NCBI GenBank assembly: GCA_035652235.1
Contig: DASREE010000008.1
Coordinates: 200,059 to 264,058 of the forward strand
Origin: PALSA-612 sp035652235
GTDB lineage: Bacteria; Actinomycetota; Thermoleophilia; Gaiellales; Gaiellaceae
Direction: 5' to 3'
DNA: 64,000 bases
The number at the start of each line of letters is the position of its first letter. The first letter of the stretch is position 1. Both the position numbers and the translations under genes were made by a program. Below, in pieces: positions 16,472 to 24,359 of this stretch. The notes beneath the pieces are model-generated. The model made no database searches and was not told the origin of the DNA. It saw nothing but the letters and a program-made list of their open reading frames with translations.

Positions 16472-16564
16472 GCTCGACATCCGTCCGGGCTTGGCACCTT
16501 GCTCCGAAGGGCAGGTTGCCGAGGCGTCCCAGGGCCGGTCCCTCAGCCTCTCTCGATGCGGAGC
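16472..16564 (-). ncRNA. SAM-I (S-box) riboswitch aptamer
   Basis: On the minus strand the leader shows the S-box core in order: GAGAGAGGCTGAGGGACCGG, then CCTGGGACGCCTCGGCAACC, then GGTGCCAAGCCCG. P1 pairs GCTCCGCATC (16564-16555) with GATGTCGAGC (16481-16472) with one mismatch and one wobble. Core bases including GAGGGA, the CCTCGGCAACC segment and AAGGTGCCAA follow the family consensus. The Shine-Dalgarno AGGGAGG begins about 6 bases after P1, with no terminator, so control is probably on translation initiation: high SAM would repress the downstream enzyme. Confidence 0.92.
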
Positions 16565-16589
16565 GGGACGGCGCCCGCGTCCGGCTGCC

Positions 16590-16597
16590 AGTATACG
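16590..16597. promoter_or_regulatory. Overlapping divergent -10 boxes for the riboswitch gene and proA
   Basis: The minus strand reads TATACT (16595-16590), about 26 bases upstream of the riboswitch P1. The plus strand reads TATACG (16592-16597), 7 bases before the proA GTG, which would make the proA transcript leaderless. The same AT step serves both directions. No convincing -35 is seen. Confidence 0.5.
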
Positions 16598-16604
16598 AAA
16601 TGAA

Positions 16605-17849
16605 GTGACGCTGCGCGAATCGATCGAGGCCGAGGCGGCCGCCGCGAACGCCGCGACGCCGCTGCTCGCAGACGACGCGGTCGCCGAGGCGCTCGCCGTG
16701 GCGGCCCGGCTGGTACGCGAGCGCCGCCGTTCCGTGCTCGAGGCGAGCGAGGCCGACGTCGAGGCGGCCGCTGGCCGGCTCGACGAGGGGCTCCTCGACC
16801 GGCTCCGCCTCGACGAGGCGCGTCTCGGCTCGCTCGCGGAGCAGCTCGAGGCGACCGCCGCGCTGCCTCCGCTCGCCCGTGAGGCAGCCGTGTGGACGCT
16901 CCCGAACGGGCTGCGCGTGTCCGAGCGGCGCGTGCCGATCGGGACGGTCGGCGCCAACTTCGAGGCGCGGCCGAACGTGGCCCTCGACGTCGCCGGCCAG
17001 CTGTTGCGCAGCCTGAACACGGCCGTGCTGCGCACCGGCTCGGCGGCGCTGCGCACCGTCACCGTGCTCGTCGACGACGTGCTGCGCCCGGCGCTCGAGG
17101 GCGCCGGGCTGCCGGCCGGCGCGGTCGGGCTCGTCCGCTCTCCCGAGCACGAGGGGGCGCGCCTGCTCGTCTCGCTGCCGAAGCGGATCCCGCTCGTGAT
17201 CATCCGCGGCAGCGGCCGGACGACGGCCGAGCTGCAGCGGATCGCGGCGGGAAACGGCGTGCGCACGCTCGCGCACGCGCAGGGGGGCGGCGTGCTGTAC
17301 GTGCACGCCGACGCCTCGCACGAGAAGGCGCTCGCGATCGCCGCCGCCAGCCTCGACCGCCTCGGCGTCTGCAACCGCCTCAACCTCTGCCTCGTCGACC
17401 GGGCCGCCGCCGCGATCGTCCCCGCGCTGCTCGGGCTCCTCGCCGGCCGCGGGCTCGAGGCGCGCGGCGACGTCGAGGGGGCGCTGCCGCTCGACCGACC
17501 GATCGGGCACGAATGGGCGAGCGACCCGGAGCGCGTGAACCTTGTAACAGTCTGTTACGTGGACTCGCTCGCCGAGGCCGTGCGGGTGGCGAACGAGGAG
17601 ACCTCGGGGCTCGCGGCCGGGATCGTGACCGAGGACCCGCTGGCGGCGCAGCAGTTCCTCGACGCCTATCGCGGCACCGCCGCCTTCTGGCATGCCAGCA
17701 CGCGCTTCGCGGACGGCTTCGCGCTCACCGGCGCGCCCGAGACCGGGATCAACGTCGACTGGTCGCCCGGCCCGCGCGGGCCCGTCACCTACCGCGACTT
17801 GTGGCTTCGCCAGTACCGCGTCGTCGGCGACGCCACGCAGACGCGGTGA
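16605..17849 (+). CDS. proA: Gamma-glutamyl phosphate reductase (ProA)
   Basis: NADPH-dependent reduction of glutamyl-5-phosphate to the semialdehyde for proline synthesis. 414 residues of aldehyde-dehydrogenase fold: VPIGTVGANFEARPNV, LNTAVLRTGSAAL, LVIIRGSGRTTAELQ, the catalytic C256 in LGVCNRLNLCL and TGAPETGINVDWSPG. The first start is the GTG at 16605, close to a -10 with no Shine-Dalgarno. The coding sequence contains one copy of a 15-bp palindrome (17544-17558) and its last codons and stop are duplicated in tandem just downstream. Confidence 0.94.
   Translation: MTLRESIEAEAAAANAATPLLADDAVAEALAVAARLVRERRRSVLEASEADVEAAAGRLDEGLLDRLRLDEARLGSLAEQLEATAALPPLAREAAVWTLPNGLRVSERRVPIGTVGANFEARPNVALDVAGQLLRSLNTAVLRTGSAALRTVTVLVDDVLRPALEGAGLPAGAVGLVRSPEHEGARLLVSLPKRIPLVIIRGSGRTTAELQRIAAGNGVRTLAHAQGGGVLYVHADASHEKALAIAAASLDRLGVCNRLNLCLVDRAAAAIVPALLGLLAGRGLEARGDVEGALPLDRPIGHEWASDPERVNLVTVCYVDSLAEAVRVANEETSGLAAGIVTEDPLAAQQFLDAYRGTAAFWHASTRFADGFALTGAPETGINVDWSPGPRGPVTYRDLWLRQYRVVGDATQTR
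17544..17558. promoter_or_regulatory. Palindrome site 1 (inside proA)
   Basis: GTAACAGTCTGTTAC has perfect 7-base arms around one central base. The same motif recurs 334 bases downstream before proB and twice before the ABC exporter at 62132. It is embedded in the proA reading frame. Confidence 0.5.
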
Positions 17850-17877
17850 GCTCCTTCGCAGACGCGGTGAGCTCCTT
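17836..17877. repeat. Perfect 21-bp tandem duplication spanning the proA stop
   Basis: Two identical 21-bp units (17836-17856 and 17857-17877), beginning CGCAGACGCGGTGAG and ending CTCCTT, lie head to tail. The first contains the last codons and stop of proA; the second repeats them beyond the stop. It sits directly before palindrome site 2. Confidence 0.9.
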
Positions 17878-17892
17878 GCAACAGTCTGTTAC
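17878..17892. promoter_or_regulatory. Palindrome site 2 (between proA and proB)
   Basis: GCAACAGTCTGTTAC differs from site 1 at one base and lies 15 bases upstream of the proB GTG, a position suited to controlling proB expression. Confidence 0.5.
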
Positions 17893-17907
17893 GAGGCCTG
17901 CGCGGCG

Positions 17908-18951
17908 GTGAGGCGGCCGGTCGTCGTCAAGCTCGGCTCGAGCCTCGTCGCCTCGCCCGGGGGGCGGGCTCGCCGCTCGCTCGTCCGCGACCGCTGCCGC
18001 GAGATCGCGAAGCTCGTCCGCGGCGGGACGCCCGTGTGCGTCGTCTCCTCGGGGGCGATCGCGCTCGGCCTCCCCCGGCTCGGCCTCAGCACGCGGCCGC
18101 GCAGCCTGCCCAGGTTGCAGGCGGCGTCCGCGCTCGGCCAGACGCGGCTGCAGGCGCTGTGGGACGAGGCGCTCGGGCGCGAGGGGCTTCCAGCCGCGCA
18201 AGTGCTGCTCGCCGCCACCGACGTCGCCGACCGGGCTGCCTACCTGAACGTGCGCAACGCCCTCGCGGCGCTGTTCGCGCTCGGCGCCGTGCCGGTCGTG
18301 AACGAGAACGACACCACCGCCACGGACGAGATCACCTTCGGCGACAACGACGCGCTCGCCGCGCAGGTGGCGATCCTCGTACGTGCGCGCCTGCTCGTCC
18401 TGCTCACGGAGGTGGAGGGCGTGTACACACGCGCGCCGGGGACACCGGGAGCGGAGCTCGTCGAGCACGGCACCGCCGCCGGCGACGCGTCGTTCGAGGA
18501 TGCGTCGCCGCTCGGCACGGGCGGCATGCGCAGCAAGGTGCTCGCCGCCTCGCTCGCCGCCGCCGCCGGCATCCCGACCGTCATCGCGGGCGGGGCCGGG
18601 CGGGACGTCCTCGGACCGATCGTGGCCGGCGAGCCGCGCGGCACCCGCTTCCACGCCGACGAGCGCGCGCCCTCGGCCTTCAAGCTGTGGCTCAGGCACG
18701 GAAAGCCCGTCGCCGGCCGCCTGCACGTGGACGACGGCGCGCGCCGGGCCGTGACCGAGGAGGGGCGGAGCCTGCTTGCCGTCGGCGTGGGGCAGGTGGA
18801 GGGGCGCTTCGAGGCGGGCGATGCCGTCGAGCTCGTCGGCCCGGACGGGGCGGCGTTCGCGAAGGGGATCGCCGGCGCGCCGGCGTCGGCGCTGCGCGGC
18901 CGGCCCCGCGGGGTCGAGGCCGTGCACCGTGACCGGCTCGTCCTCTACTGA
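17908..18951 (+). CDS. proB: Glutamate 5-kinase (ProB) with PUA domain
   Basis: Phosphorylates glutamate in the first step of proline synthesis and is normally feedback-inhibited by proline. Residues 1 to about 255 form the amino-acid-kinase fold: VVVKLGSSLVA, CVVSSGAIALGL, PVVNENDTTATDEITFGDND and GTGGMRSKV. Residues about 265-345 form a PUA domain (GRLHVDDGARRAV, SLLAVGVGQVEGRFEAGDAV). The GTG at 17908 gives the usual N-terminus. It follows proA by 58 bases containing the tandem repeat and palindrome. The end overlaps the convergent SRPBCC gene by 7 bases. Confidence 0.95.
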   Translation: MRRPVVVKLGSSLVASPGGRARRSLVRDRCREIAKLVRGGTPVCVVSSGAIALGLPRLGLSTRPRSLPRLQAASALGQTRLQALWDEALGREGLPAAQVLLAATDVADRAAYLNVRNALAALFALGAVPVVNENDTTATDEITFGDNDALAAQVAILVRARLLVLLTEVEGVYTRAPGTPGAELVEHGTAAGDASFEDASPLGTGGMRSKVLAASLAAAAGIPTVIAGGAGRDVLGPIVAGEPRGTRFHADERAPSAFKLWLRHGKPVAGRLHVDDGARRAVTEEGRSLLAVGVGQVEGRFEAGDAVELVGPDGAAFAKGIAGAPASALRGRPRGVEAVHRDRLVLY

Positions 18952-19439
18952 CCGCCGGCGTGCGGGCCGGTGCGGCAGGCGCGGCGCCGCTGGAGCTCGT
19001 CGGCGATGTGGCGCTGGCCGCGTTTCATCGTCCATGTGTGGTTGGCGCGGAAGAGCGGCCGCAGGAGCGGGGTCAGCCAGCGCACGAGCGGCTTCTCGAC
19101 CGCGGGGCGCCAGTCGAGCACGGCGCGCGTGCCCCCGTCGGCCGGCTCGAACGTCCACGTGCCGCCGCCCTGGAAGTCGCCGCTCAGCGCCATCCTGATC
19201 AGCTGCGGCCGCTCCGCCTCGACGACCTCGCTCGCGAAGCGCAGCCGGTAGGGGAGAAACCCCTTCGCCAGCACGGTCGTGCGCCTGCCTGGCCGCGGCG
19301 GACCCGGGTCGCCGCCCGTCTCCAGGAAGACGTCGCCCCACCAGCGGGGGTAGGCGAGCGCGTCGCCGATCACGTCGTACACCTCCTCGGCGGTGCCCGG
19401 CACGAGCCAGCAGTCGACGAACCGGTACTCGGCACCCAT
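18945..19439 (-). CDS. SRPBCC-fold protein (polyketide cyclase/START-like)
   Basis: 164 residues with the SRPBCC pattern: a first strand FVDCWLVPGTAEEVYDVIGD, YPRWWGDVFL, a central beta sheet (LIRMALSGDFQGGGTWTFEP) and a long C-terminal helix. The fold makes a hydrophobic cavity; the ligand cannot be read from sequence. No signal peptide. It follows the glycosyltransferase-like gene by 9 bases on the same strand, at the end of the long leftward gene run. Confidence 0.75.
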   Translation of the reverse strand: MGAEYRFVDCWLVPGTAEEVYDVIGDALAYPRWWGDVFLETGGDPGPPRPGRRTTVLAKGFLPYRLRFASEVVEAERPQLIRMALSGDFQGGGTWTFEPADGGTRAVLDWRPAVEKPLVRWLTPLLRPLFRANHTWTMKRGQRHIADELQRRRACRTGPHAGGQ

Positions 19440-19448
19440 GCGGGGATC

Positions 19449-20588
19449 CTAGAACAGCGAGGAGAGCGGCTTCCCCGGCGCGAGGTAGAAGTGGACGAGC
19501 TGGAGCACGGCGCCGGCGGCGACGAGGGCGCCGAGCGGCAGGGCGAGCCGGCGCGGCAGCAGGACGAGGGCGGCAGCGACGCCGAGCGCCAGGCCCGGAG
19601 AGCCGGCCGACAGGTAGTGGGCGTCGAAGGCGGGCTGGAAGGCGGAGAGGACGAGCGTGACAGCGAACGGCGCAGCGAGCCACGCGCCGGCGAGGACCGC
19701 CTGCCAGCGGAGCGCGCGCGGCCGCAGCGCGACGAGCGACGCGAGCCCGGCGCAGGCTGCGACGAGCGCGAACGGGTTTCGCCCGGCCCAGTCCCACGTC
19801 TGCACGGCGACGCGCCGGACGGTCGGCGGGGGGATCCAGTCGAGCTGCCCGTTGTCGGCCGTCCCGACGAGGACGACGATCGGCGCCGCGCCGGCGGCCG
19901 CCGCCGCGAGCGGGGCGAGCAGGCGCCGGCGCGTCTCGCCGCGGGCGGCGAGCGCGAGGGCGTGCGCGCCGAGCGCCGACAGGGCGAACAGGTTCACCCA
20001 GGCAGCCGCAACCATCCCGGCCGCCCACGACCAGCGCCAGCCGGCGCCGTCCCCGCCGAGCGCGCGCACGAAGGCGTAGGTCGCGGTTGTCGCGAGCAGG
20101 AGCGCGAGCGAGTAGCCGCGCGCCCACTGCCACCAGTGGACGACGTACGCGTTCGTGCACAGGGCGAGGCCGGCGAGGACGCCGCCCGCGCGTCCGAGCA
20201 GCCGCGCGCCGAGCGCGGCCAGGACGAGCGCGGTGAGGCCACCGAAGACGGCGGACGGGAAGCGGACGACCCAGTCGGAGGTGCCGAAGGCGGCGATCCA
20301 CGGCTTGAGCAGGAGGTAGTAGACGACGTGGGGCGCCTCCGTCTCGCGACCTGCGTGCCAGATGCCGGACACGGAGCGCTGCGCGGTCGCCACGCTCACC
20401 TGCTCGTCGGGGGAGAACGGCTGCCCCGTCAGGCGGACGAGGCCGAGTGCGAAGGCGAGGAGGCCGACCGGGAGCGGCGCGAGCGCGGAAAGCCGCTCGC
20501 GCGCGATGTCAAGCTGGGCGCGGGCGACCCGCGCGCGCTCGATCGACGGCTCGGGCTCGGCGGGCTCCGCCACGACGCGAGCGTACAC
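19449..20588 (-). CDS. Multi-pass membrane glycosyltransferase-like protein (GT39/PMT-like)
   Basis: 379 residues with about 8-10 predicted membrane helices. After the first helix an extracellular loop has FSPDEQVSVATAQRSVSG, with an acidic pair typical of GT-C glycosyltransferases, then HVVYYLLLKPW and VRFPSAVFG, which match the ArnT/PMT family pattern. It would use a lipid-linked sugar on the outer face of the membrane. Substrate is unknown. The GTG start lies 58 bases after amtB, with the SRPBCC gene following. Confidence 0.75.
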   Translation of the reverse strand: MYARVVAEPAEPEPSIERARVARAQLDIARERLSALAPLPVGLLAFALGLVRLTGQPFSPDEQVSVATAQRSVSGIWHAGRETEAPHVVYYLLLKPWIAAFGTSDWVVRFPSAVFGGLTALVLAALGARLLGRAGGVLAGLALCTNAYVVHWWQWARGYSLALLLATTATYAFVRALGGDGAGWRWSWAAGMVAAAWVNLFALSALGAHALALAARGETRRRLLAPLAAAAAGAAPIVVLVGTADNGQLDWIPPPTVRRVAVQTWDWAGRNPFALVAACAGLASLVALRPRALRWQAVLAGAWLAAPFAVTLVLSAFQPAFDAHYLSAGSPGLALGVAAALVLLPRRLALPLGALVAAGAVLQLVHFYLAPGKPLSSLF

Positions 20589-20646
20589 GGGGCAGGTCGG
20601 GGGCGAGGACCGCGCGGTGCCCGCCCCCGAGCGCGCGCCTTGTGCT

Positions 20647-22059
20647 CTATGCGGGCGAGGGCTTCGCCTCCGCCTCGGGCGCCGGACGGTGGCCGTGCAG
20701 GCGATGGTGGCCGTGCGCGAGCCCCAGATGGCCGTGGCTCTCGGTGCCGTAGCCGCCCGGGACCGGGATGTAGAACTCGGGATAGCCCCACATCCCGTGC
20801 TCGGACACGTCCAGCCCCGCCGTCTCGACCTCGGCCGCGGCGCGGATGCCCCACAGTCGGTGCAGCACCCACAGGCAGCCGAACGAGCTGGCGAAGGTGA
20901 ACGCGCCGACGGCGACGAGGCCGAGCGCCTGCACGCCGAGCTGGTGGAACGAGCCCGTGTAGACGAGGCCGCCGCTTCCCGTGGCCAGGTTCTTGGCCAG
21001 CATCGGCACGGCGAACAGACCGGTCGCGAGCGTGCCCCAGACGCCGGACATCCCGTGCACGGCGACGGCGCCGATCGGGTCGTCGATGCCGATGCGCTCG
21101 ACGAGGATGACGCCGAAGACGGCGATCACGCCCGAGCCGAGCCCGATGACGACGGCGGCCCAGGGCGCGACGAAGCCGGACGCGGCTGTGATCGCGACGA
21201 GCGCGCCGAGGGCGCCGTTCAGCATCATCGAGATGTCCGGCTTGCCCATCTTCAGCCAGGCGACGCCGATGCCCGCCAGGGCGCCCGCCGCGGCCGCGAC
21301 GTTCGTCGTGATCGCGACGTAGGCGAAGTAGCCGAAGAAGCCGCCCGTGTGCACGGACAGCGTCGAGCCCGGGTTGAACCCGAACCAGCCGAACCAGAGG
21401 ATCAGCGTCCCGAGCACCGCGTAGGGGATGTTGTGGCCCGGGATCGGGTTCGCCCTTCCGTCGCTGCCGAACTTGCCGATGCGCGGGCCGAGGATGATCG
21501 CGCCCGCGAGCGCGGCGAGCGCGCCCTGGTAGTGGACGACGGTGGAACCGGCGAAGTCCTGCATGCCTCTCGCGAACAGCCACCCGTGCGGGCTCCAGAT
21601 CCAGTGCGAGACGATCGAGTAGACGACGGTGAAGTAGACGCCGAAGACGACGTACACCCACAGCTTCGCCCGTTCGGCCATGGCCCCCCAGACGATCGCG
21701 AGCGAGACGCCGGCGAAGACGACCTCGAACAGGTAGCCGGCCGCGCCGGGGATCTCGGCGAACCAGTCCCACGGCTTCGCACCGACCGAGAGCATCGAGC
21801 CGACCGAGGGGAAGAACCCGTCCGTGCCCACGAGCGCGTTGCCGTCGCCGAAGGCGATCGCGAACCCGATCGCCCAGTAGACGAGCGAGCAGATGCCGAA
21901 GACGAGCACGTTCTTGCCGGCGATGTGGCCGGCGTTCTTCATGCGCGTCAGGCCGGCTTCGAGGAAGGCGAAGCCCGCCTGCATGAACATGACGAGGATG
22001 GCGGTGACGATCACCCAGATCGTGCTCGCCGCGATCAGCAGGTTGTGGGCGTCACGCAC
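20647..22059 (-). CDS. amtB: Ammonium transporter (AmtB)
   Basis: Trimeric ammonia/ammonium channel of about 11 membrane helices, 470 residues. Seen: MQAGFAFLEAGLTRMKN, WAIGFAIAFGDGN, the ammonium-vestibule DFAGSTVVHYQGALAALAGA and conserved LWFGWFGFNPGST. The C-terminus is His-rich (SHGHLGLAHGHHRLHGHRP), possibly metal-binding. Its start overlaps the glnK end by 8 bases, the classic glnK-amtB arrangement in which the PII protein gates the channel. Confidence 0.96.
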   Translation of the reverse strand: MRDAHNLLIAASTIWVIVTAILVMFMQAGFAFLEAGLTRMKNAGHIAGKNVLVFGICSLVYWAIGFAIAFGDGNALVGTDGFFPSVGSMLSVGAKPWDWFAEIPGAAGYLFEVVFAGVSLAIVWGAMAERAKLWVYVVFGVYFTVVYSIVSHWIWSPHGWLFARGMQDFAGSTVVHYQGALAALAGAIILGPRIGKFGSDGRANPIPGHNIPYAVLGTLILWFGWFGFNPGSTLSVHTGGFFGYFAYVAITTNVAAAAGALAGIGVAWLKMGKPDISMMLNGALGALVAITAASGFVAPWAAVVIGLGSGVIAVFGVILVERIGIDDPIGAVAVHGMSGVWGTLATGLFAVPMLAKNLATGSGGLVYTGSFHQLGVQALGLVAVGAFTFASSFGCLWVLHRLWGIRAAAEVETAGLDVSEHGMWGYPEFYIPVPGGYGTESHGHLGLAHGHHRLHGHRPAPEAEAKPSPA

Positions 22060-22405
22060 CGACCTCGACCTCCCCCAGCCTCCGCGCCGTGCGGTTGTGG
22101 GTCACGCCCGCGACCGGCGTCGTCCAGACGATCCCGTCGCCGGACTCGTTGCCGCTGCGCGCGGCGTCCGCGATCGCGTCGACGACGCCGCTCGCCTTGG
22201 CGTCCTCGACGATGAACACGAGCAGCGCCTTGGGCAGGAAGCGCGACTCGAACACGCGGCCGCGGTACTCGTGCGTGATGCCCCGCTGCTTGCCGTGTCC
22301 GACCGCCTCGATCACGGTCACGCCCACGTGCCCCGTCGCCTCCTCGACCGCGTCGATCACGGTCTCGACCCGCTCGCGGATCACGACCGCCTCGACCTTC
22401 GTCAC
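22052..22405 (-). CDS. glnK: PII nitrogen regulatory protein (GlnK)
   Basis: A 117-residue PII protein that senses 2-oxoglutarate and ATP/ADP and controls AmtB. Seen: MTKVEAVVIRERVETVIDAV, the T-loop GHGKQRGITHEYRGR with the modifiable Tyr at residue 47, FLPKALLVFIVED and TGDG-like SGDGIVWTTPV. The GTG at 22405 is chosen because GGGAGG stands 8 bases upstream; a longer frame runs back through the leader. The leader carries a promoter and an intrinsic terminator, so expression is probably attenuated. Confidence 0.94.
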   Translation of the reverse strand: MTKVEAVVIRERVETVIDAVEEATGHVGVTVIEAVGHGKQRGITHEYRGRVFESRFLPKALLVFIVEDAKASGVVDAIADAARSGNESGDGIVWTTPVAGVTHNRTARRLGEVEVGA

Positions 22406-22432
22406 CTGCACCACCTCCCGGGTCGGACCAAC

Positions 22433-22466
22433 AAAAAACGCCCCAGGAGCGACCGCTCCTGAGGCG
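22433..22466 (-). terminator. Intrinsic terminator in the glnK leader
   Basis: On the minus strand CGCCTCAGGAGC, loop GGTC, GCTCCTGGGGCG forms a 12-bp stem with one wobble, followed at once by TTTTTT. It ends about 28 bases before the glnK start, immediately upstream of the Shine-Dalgarno, and downstream of the leader promoter. A terminator here only makes sense as a conditional attenuator of glnK-amtB. Confidence 0.85.
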
Positions 22467-22499
22467 ACATTGCCTCCGCGGGCCCGTCGGCGGTCCCGC
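22461..22499 (-). promoter_or_regulatory. Candidate antiterminator hairpins in the glnK leader
   Basis: Upstream of the terminator are two adjacent hairpins with six-base loops. The first is GCGGGACC, loop GCCGAC, GGGCCCGC. The second is GAGGC, loop AATGTC, GCCTC; its 3' arm is also the 5' arm of the terminator, so the two structures exclude each other. The second hairpin is shared with the glnA leader. Paired hexaloop hairpins before a terminator resemble targets of ANTAR antiterminator proteins, though the loop bases match only in part. Confidence 0.5.
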
Positions 22500-22506
22500 A
22501 CCCGAC

Positions 22507-22535
22507 AGGGTAGGCGGTCTCGCCGCTCGACGCAA
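22507..22535 (-). promoter_or_regulatory. Promoter of glnK-amtB
   Basis: Minus strand: -35 TTGCGT (22535-22530), 17-base spacer, -10 TACCCT (22512-22507). It would start transcription near 22500 and give a leader of about 95 bases containing the hairpins and terminator. Confidence 0.5.
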
Positions 22536-22663
22536 GCGGCAGCGGATCCGCGGCGCCGGCCGCCGCCCCCGCCGTCGGCGAGCGCGGGTATCGGCCGCCT
22601 TCCGCGGGCCGCCGAGGCGGGGTCAGCGACGCAGGCGTGCGAGGCTGCTGGGCAAGCGGGGCG

Positions 22664-24358
22664 TCAGGGCCGCGTCACAGCGCCCTGCGAGGCCGAGGTG
22701 ACGAGCGCCGCGTACTTGGCGAGCACGCCCGCCTGGTAGTGCGGCGCGGGCGGCGTCCACTCGGCCAGGCGCGCGGCGATCTCGTCGTCTGAGAGCTCGA
22801 CGTGGAGCGAGCCGGCCGCGACGTCGATGACGACGGTGTCGCCCTCGCGCAGCGCTGCGATCGGGCCGCCGCGGAACGCCTCGGGCGCGACGTGGCCGAC
22901 CATGAACCCGTGCGTGGCGCCCGAGAAGCGCCCGTCCGTGATCAGCGCCACGTCGTTGCCGAGCCCCTCGCCGATGATCGCGCCGGTGACCTGGAGCATC
23001 TCGGGCATGCCGGGGGCGCCGGCCGGGCCCTCGTAGCGGATGACGACCACGTCGCCGGGCCTGATCGCGCCCGCCTTGACGGCCCCGAAGCAGGCGGGTT
23101 CGCCGTCGAACACGCGCGCCGGCCCCCGGTGCGACGTCCGCTCGACCGTCAGCTTGACGACGCAGCCGTCGGGCGCGAGGTTCCCGCGCAGGATGCGCAG
23201 CGACCCGCTCGGCTTGATCGGCGCGTCGATCGGCCGCACGACCTCCTGCCCCGGCCGCTCGACGACCGCCGTCGCCACCTCGCCGAGCGTGCGGCCGTCG
23301 ACCGTCGGGCTGTCGGCATGGATCAGCCCTTTCTTCGCCAGCTCGCGCGCGACCAGCGCCACGCCGCCGGCGCGGTCGACGTCCGTTGCGTGGAAGCGGC
23401 CCCACGGCTTCATGTCGGCGAGCACCGGCGTCCGTGCGGCGACACGGTCGAAGTCGTCGATCGTGAACGGGATGCCGAACTCGTGCGCGATCGCGAGCAG
23501 GTGCAGGAGGCCGTTGGTCGAGCCGCCCGTCGCCGAGACGGAGGCGGCCGCGTTCTCGAGCGCCTCGCGCGTCACGATCTGCCGTGGCCGCAGGTCGCGG
23601 CGGACGAGGTCGACCACGAGGCGCCCGCACTCGTACGCCGCCTGCTGCTTGCGCCTGGACAGCGCCGGGATGCCGTTCGCGCCGGCGGGCGACAGGCCGA
23701 GGAACTCGAGCATGGTCGACATCGTGTTGGCGGTGAACTGGCCGCCGCAGGCTCCCGCGCCTGGGCACGCCACCGACTCGAGCTCGTGCAGCTCCTCCGC
23801 CGTCATGTGCCCGGCGGCGTACGCGCCGATCGCCTCGTAGACGTCGCCGACGGTGACGTCGCGGCCGCGGAAGACACCGGGCGCGATCGAGCCCGTGTAC
23901 AGGACGAGACCGGGGATGTCGAGGCGGCCGAGCGCCATCACGGCGGCGGGGTTCGTCTTGTCGCAGGCAACGAGGCAGACGAGACCGTCGAACAGGTGGC
24001 CGCGCGCGACGAGCTCGATGGAGTCGGCGATCACCTCGCGCGAGACGAGCGAGGCGCGCATGCCCTCGGTGCCCATTGCGACGCCGTCCGAGACGGCGAC
24101 GGTGTTGAACTCGAGCGGCGTGCCGCCCGCCTCGCGGATGCCGCGCTTCACCTCCTGGGCGAGGTCGCGCTGGTTGAGGTTGCACGGCATCGTCTCGATC
24201 CAGGTGGTCGCGACGCCGATCAGGGGCCGGGCCAGGTCGTCGTCGGTGAAGCCGACGCCCTTCAGCATCGCCCGTGCGCCCGCCCGCTCGGGGCCGTCGG
24301 TGATGGCGCGGCTGTGCCGCTTGGCCGGGTCGGAGGGGAGCTCGTACGCTGTTGTCAT
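22664..24358 (-). CDS. ilvD: Dihydroxy-acid dehydratase (IlvD)
   Basis: Iron-sulfur enzyme that dehydrates dihydroxy-acids to the keto-acid precursors of isoleucine and valine. 564 residues. Cluster cysteines are visible in METMPCNLNQ, VACDKTNPA and PGAGACGGQFTANTMS; the C-terminal ALITDGRFSGATHGF is conserved. The ATG at 24358 begins TTAYELPSDPAKRHSRAIT, the usual start. It follows the rhodanese gene by one base on the same strand, within the long leftward run. Confidence 0.96.
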   Translation of the reverse strand: MTTAYELPSDPAKRHSRAITDGPERAGARAMLKGVGFTDDDLARPLIGVATTWIETMPCNLNQRDLAQEVKRGIREAGGTPLEFNTVAVSDGVAMGTEGMRASLVSREVIADSIELVARGHLFDGLVCLVACDKTNPAAVMALGRLDIPGLVLYTGSIAPGVFRGRDVTVGDVYEAIGAYAAGHMTAEELHELESVACPGAGACGGQFTANTMSTMLEFLGLSPAGANGIPALSRRKQQAAYECGRLVVDLVRRDLRPRQIVTREALENAAASVSATGGSTNGLLHLLAIAHEFGIPFTIDDFDRVAARTPVLADMKPWGRFHATDVDRAGGVALVARELAKKGLIHADSPTVDGRTLGEVATAVVERPGQEVVRPIDAPIKPSGSLRILRGNLAPDGCVVKLTVERTSHRGPARVFDGEPACFGAVKAGAIRPGDVVVIRYEGPAGAPGMPEMLQVTGAIIGEGLGNDVALITDGRFSGATHGFMVGHVAPEAFRGGPIAALREGDTVVIDVAAGSLHVELSDDEIAARLAEWTPPAPHYQAGVLAKYAALVTSASQGAVTRP

Positions 24359-24359
24359 C

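Noticed and set aside
16605..16640. ATG at 16600 as the proA start
   Set aside because: It runs ATG AAG TGA and stops at once; the GTG at 16605 opens the ProA frame.
22433..22535. Glutamine riboswitch before glnK
   Set aside because: I could not find the conserved core of the glnA or downstream-peptide RNA classes; hairpin plus terminator fits antitermination better.
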